The notes under the pieces were generated by a model that had not been told where the DNA came from, searched no databases, and saw nothing but the letters and a program-made list of their open reading frames with translations. Below, in pieces: positions 13,584-25,834 of a stretch of 64,000 nucleotides of DNA. The stretch spans positions 4,092,001-4,156,000 of the forward strand of contig BSDZ01000008.1 of the NCBI GenBank assembly GCA_030268105.1. Reading direction: 5' to 3'. Source of the stretch: Volvox africanus. Lineage: Eukaryota > Chlorophyta > Chlorophyceae > Chlamydomonadales > Volvocaceae. A program made the translations under genes and the position numbers. The stretch's first letter is position 1. Every line of letters begins with the position of its first letter.

Positions 13584-16500
13584 CTGCAGGATACGGCCAC
13601 CACCCGGCACTGGGTGTGGGCCCTTGAACTTGCCGGCGGCTGCCTCACTGTTGGCCTTTGCCAGCTTAACAAGGATGTCCTGAGCCGCAGCCCAGTTTGA
13701 TTCCTTGCCTGCCCATGTCTACCAGAGGCACAGAAGGGGGCCACAGAATGTGGCAGGGGCATTGGTCACTGTCCCAATTATGAGCCTTCCCAAATGCGCA
13801 GTGTCAGTGGCAAAAGCATTCTGCTGTATCACCGTACAGCACGAGCGCGCTGTGACATATCTCAGCATACTGGTTGCGGGCTTCTCCAAACCGTGCAAGG
13901 TGACAGGTTCTATGGTGAAGGACCCTGATCCCAAAGGTGACAGGTTCGAACCTCAAACATACCTCGTCACCTCACTCAAAACAATTATAGCCAGTTGGGC
14001 GGTGAAGCGGGGTCCAGTACCGAGTTATTTAGTACTGGTAACCGTTGCTAGCGGTTAGCCTTTGTGCCTAGCATCTCATAACTTCCTGGGGACGCAGTGA
14101 TAGTCACCGTCCCTATAGCCCCTTCTGCTCCCCTCCCAACCTTGAGGGTGGTGGCTTGAAGGGCGCGGCCGTACGAGAACGTCAGTGCCCACGGCGCGTT
14201 GGGGGCCTCATCGTTGAGCGCCTGCAATTAAAAGGCGGGCGCCCGCATCGGCGCTGCTTCAGTGGATCCGGGAACAAATCATGAACCTGGGGTGGCCGGG
14301 AACTCCTGACCAGATTCAGGATAAGGCACGCAAGCTAAGCGATGGCAGTTCAGGAATGGCGCAGAATAGCCAAGTTGGTTACTGTAGCCTGCACGCGTCA
14401 TCCACCGTCACCTGCAGGTTGAGGGTTGCCTCCTCCTCACTCATGCCGCCTGAAAGGAAGTGGATGCCGGGCACGGCAGGAGGAATGGAGCGCATCATGG
14501 TGCGCACAGTCACACGCGCCACCTCCTCAGGGCTAGCCACTGGCGCATCCAATCCTGGCGGGGCATGGCCGCGGGCTGGGTCAGCGGGATGTAGAGCAGC
14601 TTGGTGCAGCTCTTGGTGCAGCTCACGTAATTGTTAGTCGCAAGCTGTAATTCAAGCTGCATCTAATTTCCCCGCCTTCCCCACCAGCACGAGGTTTCGG
14701 TTATTTGCCGTCCCCAACTTCCCGTTACCTGGCCCCCTCCTGAGCCTCAAGCTGCCATACCTGCGTCCGCAGGTCATTCACAATGGTTGTGACACACATG
14801 CTTGCCACCATGGGAAACGCTGTGCGCCCTGGCTCTGCTGTGTTTCCGCGCTGACCAGATCTTCCCTTAGCCACTCTACCGTCCATTAAATGCGCTTCGG
14901 AAACACCGCTTGTGGCAGCGTGTACAGGCTATCTCTCTCCGCCCCGGATAGGCTCCCACCTGGCAGGCACATGTTAGGCTTGAGCAAGATGCCCTCCAGG
15001 ATGACACCGTACTCATTGAGCAGCCGCATAACATGGCTGTACACGCGCTCCGACCAGAACGCCGTCTCATCGATGGAGTAGTCACCCGGGCCCAGAGTCA
15101 CCTCGGGCTCCACGATAGGCACAAGGCCATTCTCCTGGCAGATCTGGGCATAGCGGGCCAGGCCATGTGCGTTCTCCAGGATGGCGGTCGTGGAGGGGCA
15201 TCCCGCCTCGCCGATCTTGATCACTGCACGCCACTTGGCAAACTTGGCGCCCTGCTTCCTGCGACCACGTGCCCGAGTGTAAGCTCTCAGCATACGTCTT
15301 GCAAGTTTAGGAAAGGTATGGCATCAAGCCAGCCATGAGGCAAGTCCTTGGTAGGTTGTATTCTTGTTCTTTAAAGGATTTACCAGGAGTCACTAGCTTC
15401 GATAGCTTCTGTAGCAGTGGCTCCTTAACCGCACTGCAAGAATTCCACCTGAGGAAGTCCACCTGTCAAAAAATGGGATTTAAAATATTCGCTAATACAA
15501 CATCCTAAGGACAAACGGCATGAATCTTCAGGCACTGGAACGAGTACCATATTGCGGGCGGCAGGCGATTTCCACGTGTAACACCTCCGATCCCACCTGT
15601 AAGCCTTGCACCGATCCGCGAGATTGTCCAGACCCTGCGTGGTGGTCTCGCCCTTGCCTCCCGGCAGCACCTGCAGGGCCGAAAAGATTGGGTGCGGAGT
15701 GTGAAAGCTGAAGGCGACCGGGAGATGGCGAGAAAAGACACGACCGTGTCAACCATCGAATGTCGTGCAAGTCCGTGTCGTGAAGGAGCGGTCGAGCGAT
15801 GTAGACGGTCTTGTGTGCTCAAGTGATTTCCAAAAGCTGAGAAGTAACAGCATCCACGTTATAGTAAGACGTGCGAAGATGTAAGGCGGAGTATCTGCGA
15901 CCCACCTGCAGACCCGTGTCAACCTTGATGCCGGGATAGATGCCCTGCGCCAGTAGGATGTCCACGAACTGACTGCCATCACGAGCCTTTTGGTACAGAG
16001 TCTCCTCGAACATGATGGCGCCACTGACGTACTGCCCCAGTCCTGCGTACAATTACGGCGGGGCAAAATTCAGGACTGCAGTCATAAGTACCCGTATGTG
16101 AGAAGGACAGATGAAATTGGGAAGGCGGGGTCTGAGGTCCGCACGGGGTAACCTGGCAGTGCGGCCGCATGCAAACTGTCATAACTGACCGAAAGCAAGC
16201 CCGGAAGCTGAAGCCGTCCCTGCAGCCCGTCCCTGCAGCCCTATGGACGAGAGAGTATAGGAGCTCTGAGATCATAACATGTAGCCTAACATAGGGCTGC
16301 CGACACTTGCCGCCCGTCATCTCTCCTGGGGGACCGCTGGCGACTCGAAGGCATTCTGATTTACTAGATCTCAACAGCTCGGCCTCATAGACATCGCGTC
16401 CATGAGGCCCTCGAGGCCCTCGAGGTAGATAAGCGAATGCATGGCTCAGCTGGGTCTGAGAAATAAGCTAGGGGCCTCGCAATACATAGCATTGGCAAAG

Positions 16501-17766
16501 GGAGTAGCAAAGCTACGACCCCCATACATGCGGTATCGCGGCACAGTCCCTCCTCGGCTTTGCCACGTAGTTTGCACCGCGCAATGCACCTACCTGGTGC
16601 AGTGTACAGCAGCTCGCGCCAGTCACGGCGGTTCTCCTCGGTGTTATCAACGCCCACACTCTGCAGGCGCTTTCCGGTGGTCGCGTTGGACTCATCAGAG
16701 GCCTACGCAACCGGACCCGCAGCAGCAAAGCCAGCCATAGACAATCTATCTAAGTTTGAATGTTCTTGGCTGGGTAAGACTTCCAGGAACGCTCCATAGC
16801 AATGGACAGGTCTGAAGCTAGGATTTCTCCCGGCAATCGCAATTACAGGCCAGCCGCGCGTCTTTCGACCCTTTGCTGAGCTTTACCGTCCTCCAGCATG
16901 CTCCGTGAGCTGCTCATGCTCATGCTGCAGATGCCAATGGATGCAATGTATGGAGACGTGGACAGTGCAGGCACGGAGCCATGCCACCTATGTTAGGAAC
17001 ACGTAAATCGAGCAAGTTCTGTGGAAAGGAGGAACGCCATCGCCGGACAATGCACTGGGAGGGGGCTACTCACCAGAATTCCTTTTCCCTTCTGAGCAAT
17101 GTAGGCTGCGTTCTTCTTGAGCTCCTCAGCGAACGGGCTCTGCGTGCAGGAGTGCACGGGTTAGATAGGCAACCAGTAGACAGCCACGGCTTATTGGAGG
17201 AGCTTGCCTGCTGATATCTAGCGGCTGATGCCGCTCATTTCCACAGCAAAACAGGGGATCATACACGGGGAGAGCGAGGACCGTGCCAAGGCCTCGGTCT
17301 ATGCCGCATTGTGGCATTGCAAGTGGGAGGTTAATCCATTGCATTTCCCTACCTCCATTGAATTGAAGGCGCGGCACAGGACCTTGGGCTGTGCGCGCCC
17401 GCGTGTTGCACGCACGCACGATACCTGTTTACGGGATAACGTCGCACACAGAGAAAACAGGTTGGTGAGTCTGAGATGCAGCTAACTGTGTGACCAACTG
17501 TCCAACCAATATGGATAAGGTCGGTCACTGTCGAAAGCGCGGCTTTTGTTATTAGTCGCAAACGTTAATGCAGGGGCCCTCAGTGTTTTTGTGCCATCGA
17601 CATGGCCATTCAAAAGCTTCAACGCAGCGGGCTATCCGCGCAGAGATGCAAGCCAAAGTGCCGGGATAGCTGTGGCAATGCTACTACTCGAGGCTAAATT
17701 TCGCGATGTTTTATTCACATATGCGCTTACCGTGCGCGCCGATTGGAATTGCATTTGAGCCTGCAT
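13584..17766 (-). CDS. FBA: Class I fructose-bisphosphate aldolase
   Basis: Exons (minus): 17731-17766, 17074-17139, 16594-16702, 15906-16042, 15597-15670, 14960-15258, 14412-14554, 14141-14221, 13584-13718. Phases agree throughout and give 360 codons before the last visible donor. The enzyme cleaves or forms fructose 1,6-bisphosphate in glycolysis, gluconeogenesis or the Calvin cycle. Diagnostic blocks in order are [65 protein letters not shown] and GILLKPNM. The Lys of LLKPNM is the Schiff-base lysine. [13 protein letters not shown] and [10 protein letters not shown] follow. The first exon gives only 12 residues ([12 protein letters not shown]), so I see no clear chloroplast transit peptide and a cytosolic form is possible. 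The C-terminus is open: after GGGRILQ comes a GTAGGG donor, and the final few residues and the stop were not located. Confidence 0.88.
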
Positions 17767-18456
17767 CGTTACAGTTCGAGCACGGTTTGGATGCCTCTTG
17801 TCTGATGAACTTAAACCTGAAATAACACAACGCGACTGCTTGGTAATATGATACCCGCTTGCATGGAATCCGGGCAAGCAGATACAAGTGGTCGTCATCG
17901 CAAAGCCATCTCACCGCGATATGCACTAAGAGGATAGGCGCATACAAATGTACAGAGTGTGTGCACGTGCTATATGCAGAAGTGCTGCTGCCATCCTTAT
18001 CGTGTGCCGGTACGGGAAAACGCTCGTTGCTTGATGACCGCAATTATACGGGATGGTACAAATCTGAGCTATGACCTTCACATTTTATCCTATATTATGT
18101 GTAATAATAATGACAGAAAAGACCCCGGCGCCATCACGCCTTCGTTTACGCCTGCTCGTTGAGCCCCATGGTTACAAAACAAGCCGCGCCGCCTCAGAAA
18201 TCCTGAATTCATCTGCGCAACTAATCACGTCTCGAAATTCTGTCTGTGAATGAGTTCACAAAATGTAGTCAGGTAACTAATCTGCCTAGCTCGTCCATCC
18301 GTCCTGGCCAAGGAGCATTGCCAAAAACGTTAAGGTTGAGCTACACTTACTCGCCCAGTGTACATAGCCAGGGTTATGGGGCAACCCAAACGCATAGTTT
18401 AAGTCACTGGTCGACGCGATCTTCACACAATTGCAGCTGGCCACGGCCAACATAGG
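17767..18456. other. Intergenic region, no gene recognised
   Basis: This lies between the RanBPM-like stop codon and the aldolase start, both on the minus strand. It presumably contains the 3' UTR of the former and the promoter of the latter. No coding or repeat signal was recognised. Confidence 0.5.
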
Positions 18457-21400
18457 TCACGCTGCCATCATATCGAGAGCATCGACGCCGCTGTCGCTTA
18501 TCCCCGTGTTGCTGCTCACAACACCTGGCGTAGGCTCCATCACCAACTGCCGCGGCTCAGGCAGAACCAGCGCCTGCACACGAGGTCACGTCACAAGCAC
18601 ACATTACGGATTTTAAAACTCATAACCCCTCCTTTGTTAAATATGGGGTTTCACATCGTACGACGAAGGGAACTAAGGTTGACAAGTAGTAAAGTCGTAA
18701 TGACTCTTGCTCGTCTAAGGTGCAAGTCGCTACCCGAGGTTTCAATCTTGCGCACGCATCTACCAATGGTTGCAGTGCAGACATGTTAGAATGGCAATCC
18801 AACGAATGTAGCGGTCCTGGACGCACCTGCGGATGATCCATATGCTTCAACAGGGAGATCAAAGCAGTCACTTGCTGGTAGAGCCGCTCCAATGGGGATG
18901 TGGCTGGCAAGCCACGACACGCCAACATCGCACCATTTAGCTCCTCTGCTAGCATAGTCTGTAAGCAGCAGCAGAGAGAAAGAGATGACGTCAGCAGGGC
19001 CGCGCTAGCAATCTCTTCACCAACCGGCCCCGGGACGGGTAAGGATTACCGACCGCGTCTGCCTGATATGTAACCAGGCCGCAGAGACAGCAAAATGCAA
19101 AACATGGACAGAGTACCGGAAGTAACGGAACAGTAACGGAACAGTAACGGTGACTTCCACACAGAACGAATGGGTGCCCATTCCCGTTGCCCTCTTGGAT
19201 GGTGTTGAACCCTACCATCGCAAACTTTTTACCAAGACAGAAGTAGAAAGAAATAGTTTGGGTGATAGTAACTGAACTTCTGTCATGGACGGGCCGACAG
19301 CCAGAAACAAGGTAACCAAGTACTACAAAATGAGCTGGCAGTACGAGAACAGCAAGAAAGTAATGGCGGAGTTTAAATGGTGGCAGATCGGTACCCCATC
19401 CAGTCCACGGAAATCCAGCGATGCCCAGTGAGTGTCCACTTGCCCTGTGCGCAGGTCGCAGCATGTCACCCGCAGGAGACGCGGCAGGGTTGTCAAAAGC
19501 CAGGAGGGACACGGCTTCCTGCAAGTTGCCAGGAAGAGGTGGAGCTGAAGCGTTAGGGAAGAACAAATTAAAAGTTGGCTTATCTGTCCTTTGAGGCTAT
19601 GCAAGGGCTGAATATGGTTGGTGACCACGGCAAAATGCATCCTGCCCTGCACGACCGTAATTCCCAGAGCTTTTCGGAAGGCAAGACATCTAACCTATGG
19701 CTAACCTATGGCTTCGGAATGCAACCGATTAATTGGTAACAGGGAGAACTATTATGTGAGACGCCGTATGCCGGGGAGTTGGTGCCGGATCCAGATGTCA
19801 TGCTGTCACGCAGATGCCACGCAACGCTTAGGTACATAGAATACGCAGAACTCCATACCATCAAGAGGTCTCTATCGGCAGGCGTCTGGCAACGTGGCCA
19901 CAACTCCGTTCTTCCGTAGGCCAAGATTTCCTCCGTCGTCGGTGGTTGCGGCGGCGCTTCCGCCTCCTCCTTTTCCGCCGCCAGTTCCGGCCCCCCTGTC
20001 ACATCGGCTCGGCCCGAAGCCCCCGCTTGCACAACACCAGCTCTCTGCGCCTCACAAGATGCCTCCTCCGCAATGTCCATAGGTGCTAGGCTACCCGTGT
20101 CCGCACTGCTAGCTGCTGCCGATGTCCCATCAAGCATAATACCCGAGGTCGAAGGCGCAGCTGCTGCCGCTGTAAGTGTATTTCCACCAAAAGCGGTTTT
20201 AACCGCAGCAGCTGCCGTACATGTTTTTGATTTGTTCAGATCCGCTGCCGCGTGCGCCACTGCCACCATCTCCACAAACTTTTGAACCCGAAGTCTTAAG
20301 TCCAGGGCCGGTCGCTCAGTAAGCAGCTGTGGTGCATGACACGGAGCGGCGAAGACCAGTGACGCAGGGGGCTAGAAGCCACTCTTCTGACCTCCCGCGC
20401 AATGCATGGAATAGGAATAAGGCCCTAACAGAACAGGCTTAAGGTGTGAACGTACATTGAGCTATCGAGCCGAATAACGGACAATGAGGGTCTTTATTCT
20501 GTCCTTAATTAGGCAAAGGAAATTAGACTAACTTAGAATCGACTTCTCATGCAGCGCTCACAGGAGCCGAATGCATTCCCACTGGCGCTGCTGCCGACCC
20601 ACAGCAGGGCGCTTCAAGCCAATAGAAGCACAGACAGGCTTTTAAGTGCCATATAACTAGGGGCACATCCATGTCCACACCTCCGGCGGGTATTTGTCTC
20701 GCAGCAGAGCCAGCGCGTCGTCGATGCGCCCAGCGGCCACTAGGTCGTACGATTGCTGCCGTACAGTAATGTTCGAGAGCTCTTGTTCGTCTAGTTGTCC
20801 TTCCGAACGAAGCAGATCATGGCCAAGTACAGCTGCCGTACGCCAAAACCGCTGATGCATTAGGTAGTCGTACATGAGCTGCGGCAGAAGCGCCGTTCCC
20901 CGACTCGAGAGGAGCGGCAGCTCAGTATTGCATACTGATGCCATCACTTGGCGTTGGAAATTCGCCTGTGTCAGTGTGCAAAGGGCCGTGACCAGAGGGT
21001 CGACTAGTGGCAGTGAGTACACACAGTCGGTCAGTGAGCACTAAGCATAGTCCGTGCTGTATCTGATGTCTTCACGTGAACATCATAATGAGCAATAAAT
21101 ATTTACTATCGACGTGAAAACACCCATTGAGGTTGGTGGATAGGTTATATGTCGTGACATACTTGCCGTTGGGCGCCTTCAGACCTGGGTTTCACAAGGG
21201 AGCATCCTTTTGAGTCGTGGTGCTGTTGACTGCTGCGCGGTTAGTATTAGCGTATGTCTGCGGCCTACACAGACAGGCCGTGGCCATCCGTGCATGGCTG
21301 TCTTGATGTTCGCTATTCTACCTTCATGGCTGATTTCACATAAGACGTCATGCAAACCCAAACCCATTTCTAACCTCTGAGCCGCCATCAACAAATCCTC

Positions 21401-24400
21401 AAAAGGCTACTCACACATTAAATCATGTTCACAACCAGTGTTTATTAGATTCATTGAGTCTGATTTAGGGTACAGATGAAGCAACGAAATACGTTTCTCT
21501 GTGACGATGGGTACAAATTTACAATGGCAGAAAGGGCTAGAGGGCCTCTAGTTGCGTCCCTTAAGACCATGAAAAAACCAAAATACCACCTTGCCTCGGT
21601 TTTTCTAATTTTCAGCTTTCTGAATGGATGGCTGCCTCTCTTTACTTGCTCTGCATATATCATCCGCGTGTGGTTGCGGCCAACTAGGTGGAATTAGCCT
21701 TTGTGTAGGGAAGCATGGTCATAATGAAGAAGTCCTGGGCATACATGCATATGCAGAGGCCCCAGTTCTCGGATAGCGGACTTAAGTGAACTTTATTCAT
21801 GTTAAATGACAGCGCCGACAACCGGAACATCTGGAACATCCGGAACAAAATCAAACGGGCCGGCTTAGCAAACTCTGAAAGGCCCATCTTCAGCCCAGCT
21901 GGGTTTGTTGTTTGTTTGCTATCATCACTCCACTGTGGTAAGCATGCATTTGGTCTCCAAGGTGCTGTTGCCTGCACTGCCCTTATGGCGTCCACATCAA
22001 CCTTCATTGCTGCTGCTGATGTCGCGGCTATCACCTGCTGACCGAGCAGCATTTAATGCACGCATCTGCTGCTGCAAGTGTCTGCTCATTAAGGTGCAGA
22101 TGCTGCTCATCCACCTTCTGGCCATGAAAAGGCTCCAGCTGGATACCTGACAGACCCGTACGATACTACTTACAGCAGCTATCTTTGGTAATCTTGAGAT
22201 TTGATTGACCCAACGTCCACGTCAATATGCAGCGGCACCGCCAGCCAGTACTTGCAATAAATGACACCAAAGCTGTTGTCCAGAAGTGGCATTGATGGAT
22301 AGCATGACAAACAGCTTTACAATAAGCTCCGTCAAGGTAGCTGCGAGATTCCCTACCAACTTATAGGGGATATAACAGTTGTCAACATGGCATAACAGGA
22401 GGTCAGAAGCAGGTTACAGCTGTTTAGTGCTGTTATGCACCAGTTACAACCCCTATAACTTGGTAGGGATTCTTCCGCACAGACACAGCCATACACACAC
22501 AAGCAGCTCTGGAGAGAGCTCACCGGGCAGGCCAGGCTGTGGGGCCGAAACACCTGGACGCCCATCAAGCCGGAGAACCGCGCTGAAGTGATGGAACTGG
22601 CCATTGACTGTGGACTAACCCTAGGACATTGTTCTTCTGTCTTAGCGTTGGAAGAGCAACAACTTTCTTAGGTGTTATTTTAGCATTATCTAACGTACAT
22701 ATATAAGTTTCCCAGGCAAAAATGCCTTTCCTGAGAAGTCTACCGGGCCTTCGGCTCATTCCACTTATACCGCCGAGTACCATCACAAACAACCAGCCCA
22801 AGTTCCGACCTAGTTCCCTGGTTACCGCTTCAGAAGTTCCCAATACTATTTTGGTTATAAAAGGTATCTGAATAATGAAAATATGTTTCCAACCCCATAT
22901 TGCGTACCCGTATGGCACCGAAGTCTGTGCGGAATGGCTCGCTTGAACTTCCGGCGCCGAAGTTGGCCACTACTTCCTCGCCCCTGGAATGGCAAGATAC
23001 GTGGGCACGAATGCACGGAATGTTTACCTCACAGGTGCGCACTTCCACATGCATAATGGATTTTATGGACGCCTTAGTGGGGCGATGATATCGAATACTA
23101 CTTAAAAAAAGGGAAATAACCCCGTGTTGAATTCCATTTGCCTTCGTCCCTCCTGACGCTATATGACCTGTTCATGCACAAAAAATTAACTTGCCGTCGC
23201 GCAGCGGCATAGCGTGGCGAACCCCATAGCGTATCACACATTTTTTATCCTGTTCCACATGTGGTGTATTTCGCAGCTCCGGACATGCAGACGTGCTGAC
23301 TCGATCGAGCGGGTCCGCCACCAATCAGTTCCAACGTTCCCCAAGCTTACAATTGGCATTTCCCGTTTCCCAAACATACACATACTTTGTGCGCATCCCT
23401 ACGCAAGGATAGAGCGGTGATGACTCCTGAATGTCCCTGAATGCCACACCCAAAGGCGCGCCGTTCTTAAAGTAGGATATGGAGCGCTCGGCCTTGTTGA
23501 ACAACGCCCCCACGACGTCCCCTGTCGTATAAGGGGGTCCAAATGGCCGACCGTTGCCGCTGCCCGAGAATGCATGCCTGTGGAATACGTTGCAGAAACT
23601 TGACAGAATGTCATACGAACCGCCCTCGTCGCTGCTTCATCTTTTCCCAGTACAACAATGCCCGGTGCAACCGCCATCGGCAAGGTTGTGAGCTGCCTGA
23701 GCAGCCATACTGTTGCATTTTTTGTACGGATATGCACCCCTCCGTAAATGCGATTTGCATAATATATGAGACAGCAAACATGAGCGACGTCAGCTTAAAC
23801 CGTGCTTGGGAAGTTGGGAAGTTAATCACACGGAGCTCTTGCCCCAGTGCACCCAACGATAAACACATAATGTCTGAATCTTCAGTAACTGGAATGATCC
23901 TCCAGGGTGGTGCTTACGGCTCCAGGACCCCGGTACTGACATTTAGCTTGCCAGGAACCCACCCATCGTCCCCATGGTAGCCGTACGAATGTAACTCCCA
24001 GCCAGGGAGCCGGGCCAGGATGACGTCCTCCGTGCAAAACCCGATCCCTATGTATCCAGCCTGCGCAACAAAAGGAAAGGATGATGGACACGTGCCAAAA
24101 CATGCTTTCGTATGAATGAAAGCGGACAAAGCATGTCGTTCACTTGATGGAGACTGTAAAATTCCGTTTAAGTTAGTGCTGAACAGTTGGGTGAAGGCCT
24201 TGGGTTGCAACAGCCAGTCCGAAACATGAAGAGGTTTGGGATGAGTCATACGCGACATTTTCTACCGAGGTTATCAAGTTGTTATAGCCTGGATTGCCCT
24301 TTCAATCGCCCCCGGTACCTGTCCTTTGTCCGCCACCTTAACTTCAAAGTAGTACAGGGGGCAGTCAGCTGGTAAGGGGTAATTGGAGCGAATCGTGGCT

Positions 24401-24780
24401 GCTTGAGAGTCCTCATCACCGGGTCCCACATAGCGAACACGGGTCCCGTCAACCTATTGGGAAGGATGGTTTGGAAGTGTTGACATGATGGCACTGCGCG
24501 AAATTAAAGCCACCAATGTTACGACAAACGTGTATGACGCAACAGAAAACCCGTGTTTAGCCATGATAAACACCCAGACGGCATGCGCAATGCAAATGGA
24601 GGCTCCAGATTCAACACATTCAACACATCCTGCTCTTGACCCGGTCCGCTCGGCACTCCTTACCTTCAGGTACTGCATGGTATGCTGGTTGCGAATCCCA
24701 GTAACTCGCGGCTCCCATGCCGATGGCAAGGAGCATCTGCTTTTATAATACGTGCATGATCCCGAAGAAGTTCCTGCCAT
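18457..24780 (-). CDS. RanBPM/GID1-type protein (SPRY-LisH-CTLH-CRA)
   Basis: Exons (minus): 24664-24780, 24319-24453, 23963-24060, 23386-23577, 22908-22983, 20681-20965, 19859-20326, 19444-19518, 18827-18958, 18457-18573. Phases agree and give 564 aa. The SPRY domain is unmistakable: [80 protein letters not shown]. Next come LisH ([18 protein letters not shown]), CTLH ([16 protein letters not shown]) and a CRA domain split by an Ala/Glu-rich insert (AYGRTELWP, then [20 protein letters not shown]). The protein ends DALDMMAA. RanBP9/10 and yeast Gid1 with this order are scaffold subunits of the CTLH/GID E3 ubiquitin ligase, so a ubiquitin-ligase adaptor role is likely. The donor at 19443 is GC, and the 1.9-kb intron 20966-22907 holds repeat debris. 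The start ATG is the least certain part; an acceptor lies just inside it. Confidence 0.88.
21476..21590 (+). repeat. Dispersed repeat fragment, copy 1 (in RanBPM intron)
   Basis: A plus-strand frame here reads [13 protein letters not shown] and resembles GYKLTMAKKTRGP encoded around 56170-56220. The similarity extends over about 100 nt at roughly two thirds identity by eye. The GYxxTxxxxxRG pattern recalls the start of FLYWCH zinc fingers found in some transposases, but the expected Trp-Cys core is not evident. I treat it as a decayed mobile-element fragment. Confidence 0.4.
22347..22472. repeat. 126-bp inverted repeat (MITE-like hairpin)
   Basis: The arms 22347-22369 and 22450-22472 are reverse complements at 21 of 23 positions, with core CCCTACCAACTTATAGGGG. 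A second, weaker pairing involves GCATAACAG-type sequence further in. It lies inside the large RanBPM-like intron. No target duplication was found, so calling it a transposon is only a suggestion. Confidence 0.6.
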
Positions 24781-25834
24781 GCTATTTGTCAGACAGACAA
24801 TGTCGGTACCGTGTAAAAGGCGGAACTTTATTGAAGCGACTGAGAATGTCTAAAATATCTGTGACGGAAGTAAACTGCAAGGACGATGGGAATAAGGGGC
24901 ACGAAATCCAGTTTTGCGAGTTCTAGTCGTTGAGGAACAGCTCCGGAAAATATGTACTTGGCCGCAACCCGAAGATAGGACAAAGAAACTTGACCACGTA
25001 CGTTAAGATCCGTTGCATCAAATCATAAACGGGGACTGCACAACCTCGCGATTTGCAAGCGTCAAGGACTGCCGTATCACCATAAGCACTCAGGGATCCA
25101 GATGTGATATTGTTCCACGGCTCAGAGGATATTTTAAAGCCATCATGCCGAAGTGTTAGTTCATAACTTTATTTAATCACTAACCGCAAAGCAGAAATGT
25201 CGTGCCTGCGACGCGCGAGCCTTTAAAGCCTCGGGATTGTGCTCACCAATGTAGAGCAGTTTCTAGAGGCAATTGGATATGCCCTAAAGTACTTTGTATC
25301 GTTTGTATGACGATTGTAAATCCTCTTTACTGACCTGACAAGTACTGCTTCGCTGTTGGCGACGGTAATCCACGCGCAATGTCCTTTATTAGTTCGCTAT
25401 GAACTTAGACGTTATTATGTTGTAACTACCGAGGTCCCTTCGGCTCAAAGGTTTTACCGTGCTCCGGCTGATATCGTTAACTTGTCCACGACGTTTAACG
25501 CATAACTCCCCATCCATATGCGGACCTCATTTATGTAATATTACTGCACTTTTATCTCCAACATACTTTAATTCGGGGTGGTAGTCGTTGGCCGACGTGC
25601 TTCCGGAGCACCCCCGGCATCACCCCCGGGTGCTTTTTTGCGCACCCGCGCATTCCCGTCCGGCACAGTTGCCTTCTCCCAACATATCACACGCGTTAAA
25701 ATAGGCTCTGGAATGCTGTGAGACGAAAGAAGACTCGATAAATCCCTCTGCAGCGGCGAGGCCGAAAGCCTGTGATCATTTACGCAGTCAGTGGATCAGT
25801 CGGAAGCTTTAACGGAACGCAGAGCTTCGGAGCC
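24781..25834. other. Divergent intergenic region
   Basis: This separates the RanBPM-like gene (minus) from the unknown two-exon gene (plus), so it should contain both promoters. It is AT-richer than its neighbours, apart from a short block around 25600 rich in CACCCCCGG-type sequence. No coding or element signal was recognised. Confidence 0.5.

Noticed and set aside
22495..22630. Plus-strand coding fragment with [19 protein letters not shown]
   Set aside because: It looks protein-like over about 40 codons, but has no ATG, no convincing splice partners and no family match, and it lies inside an intron of the opposite strand.
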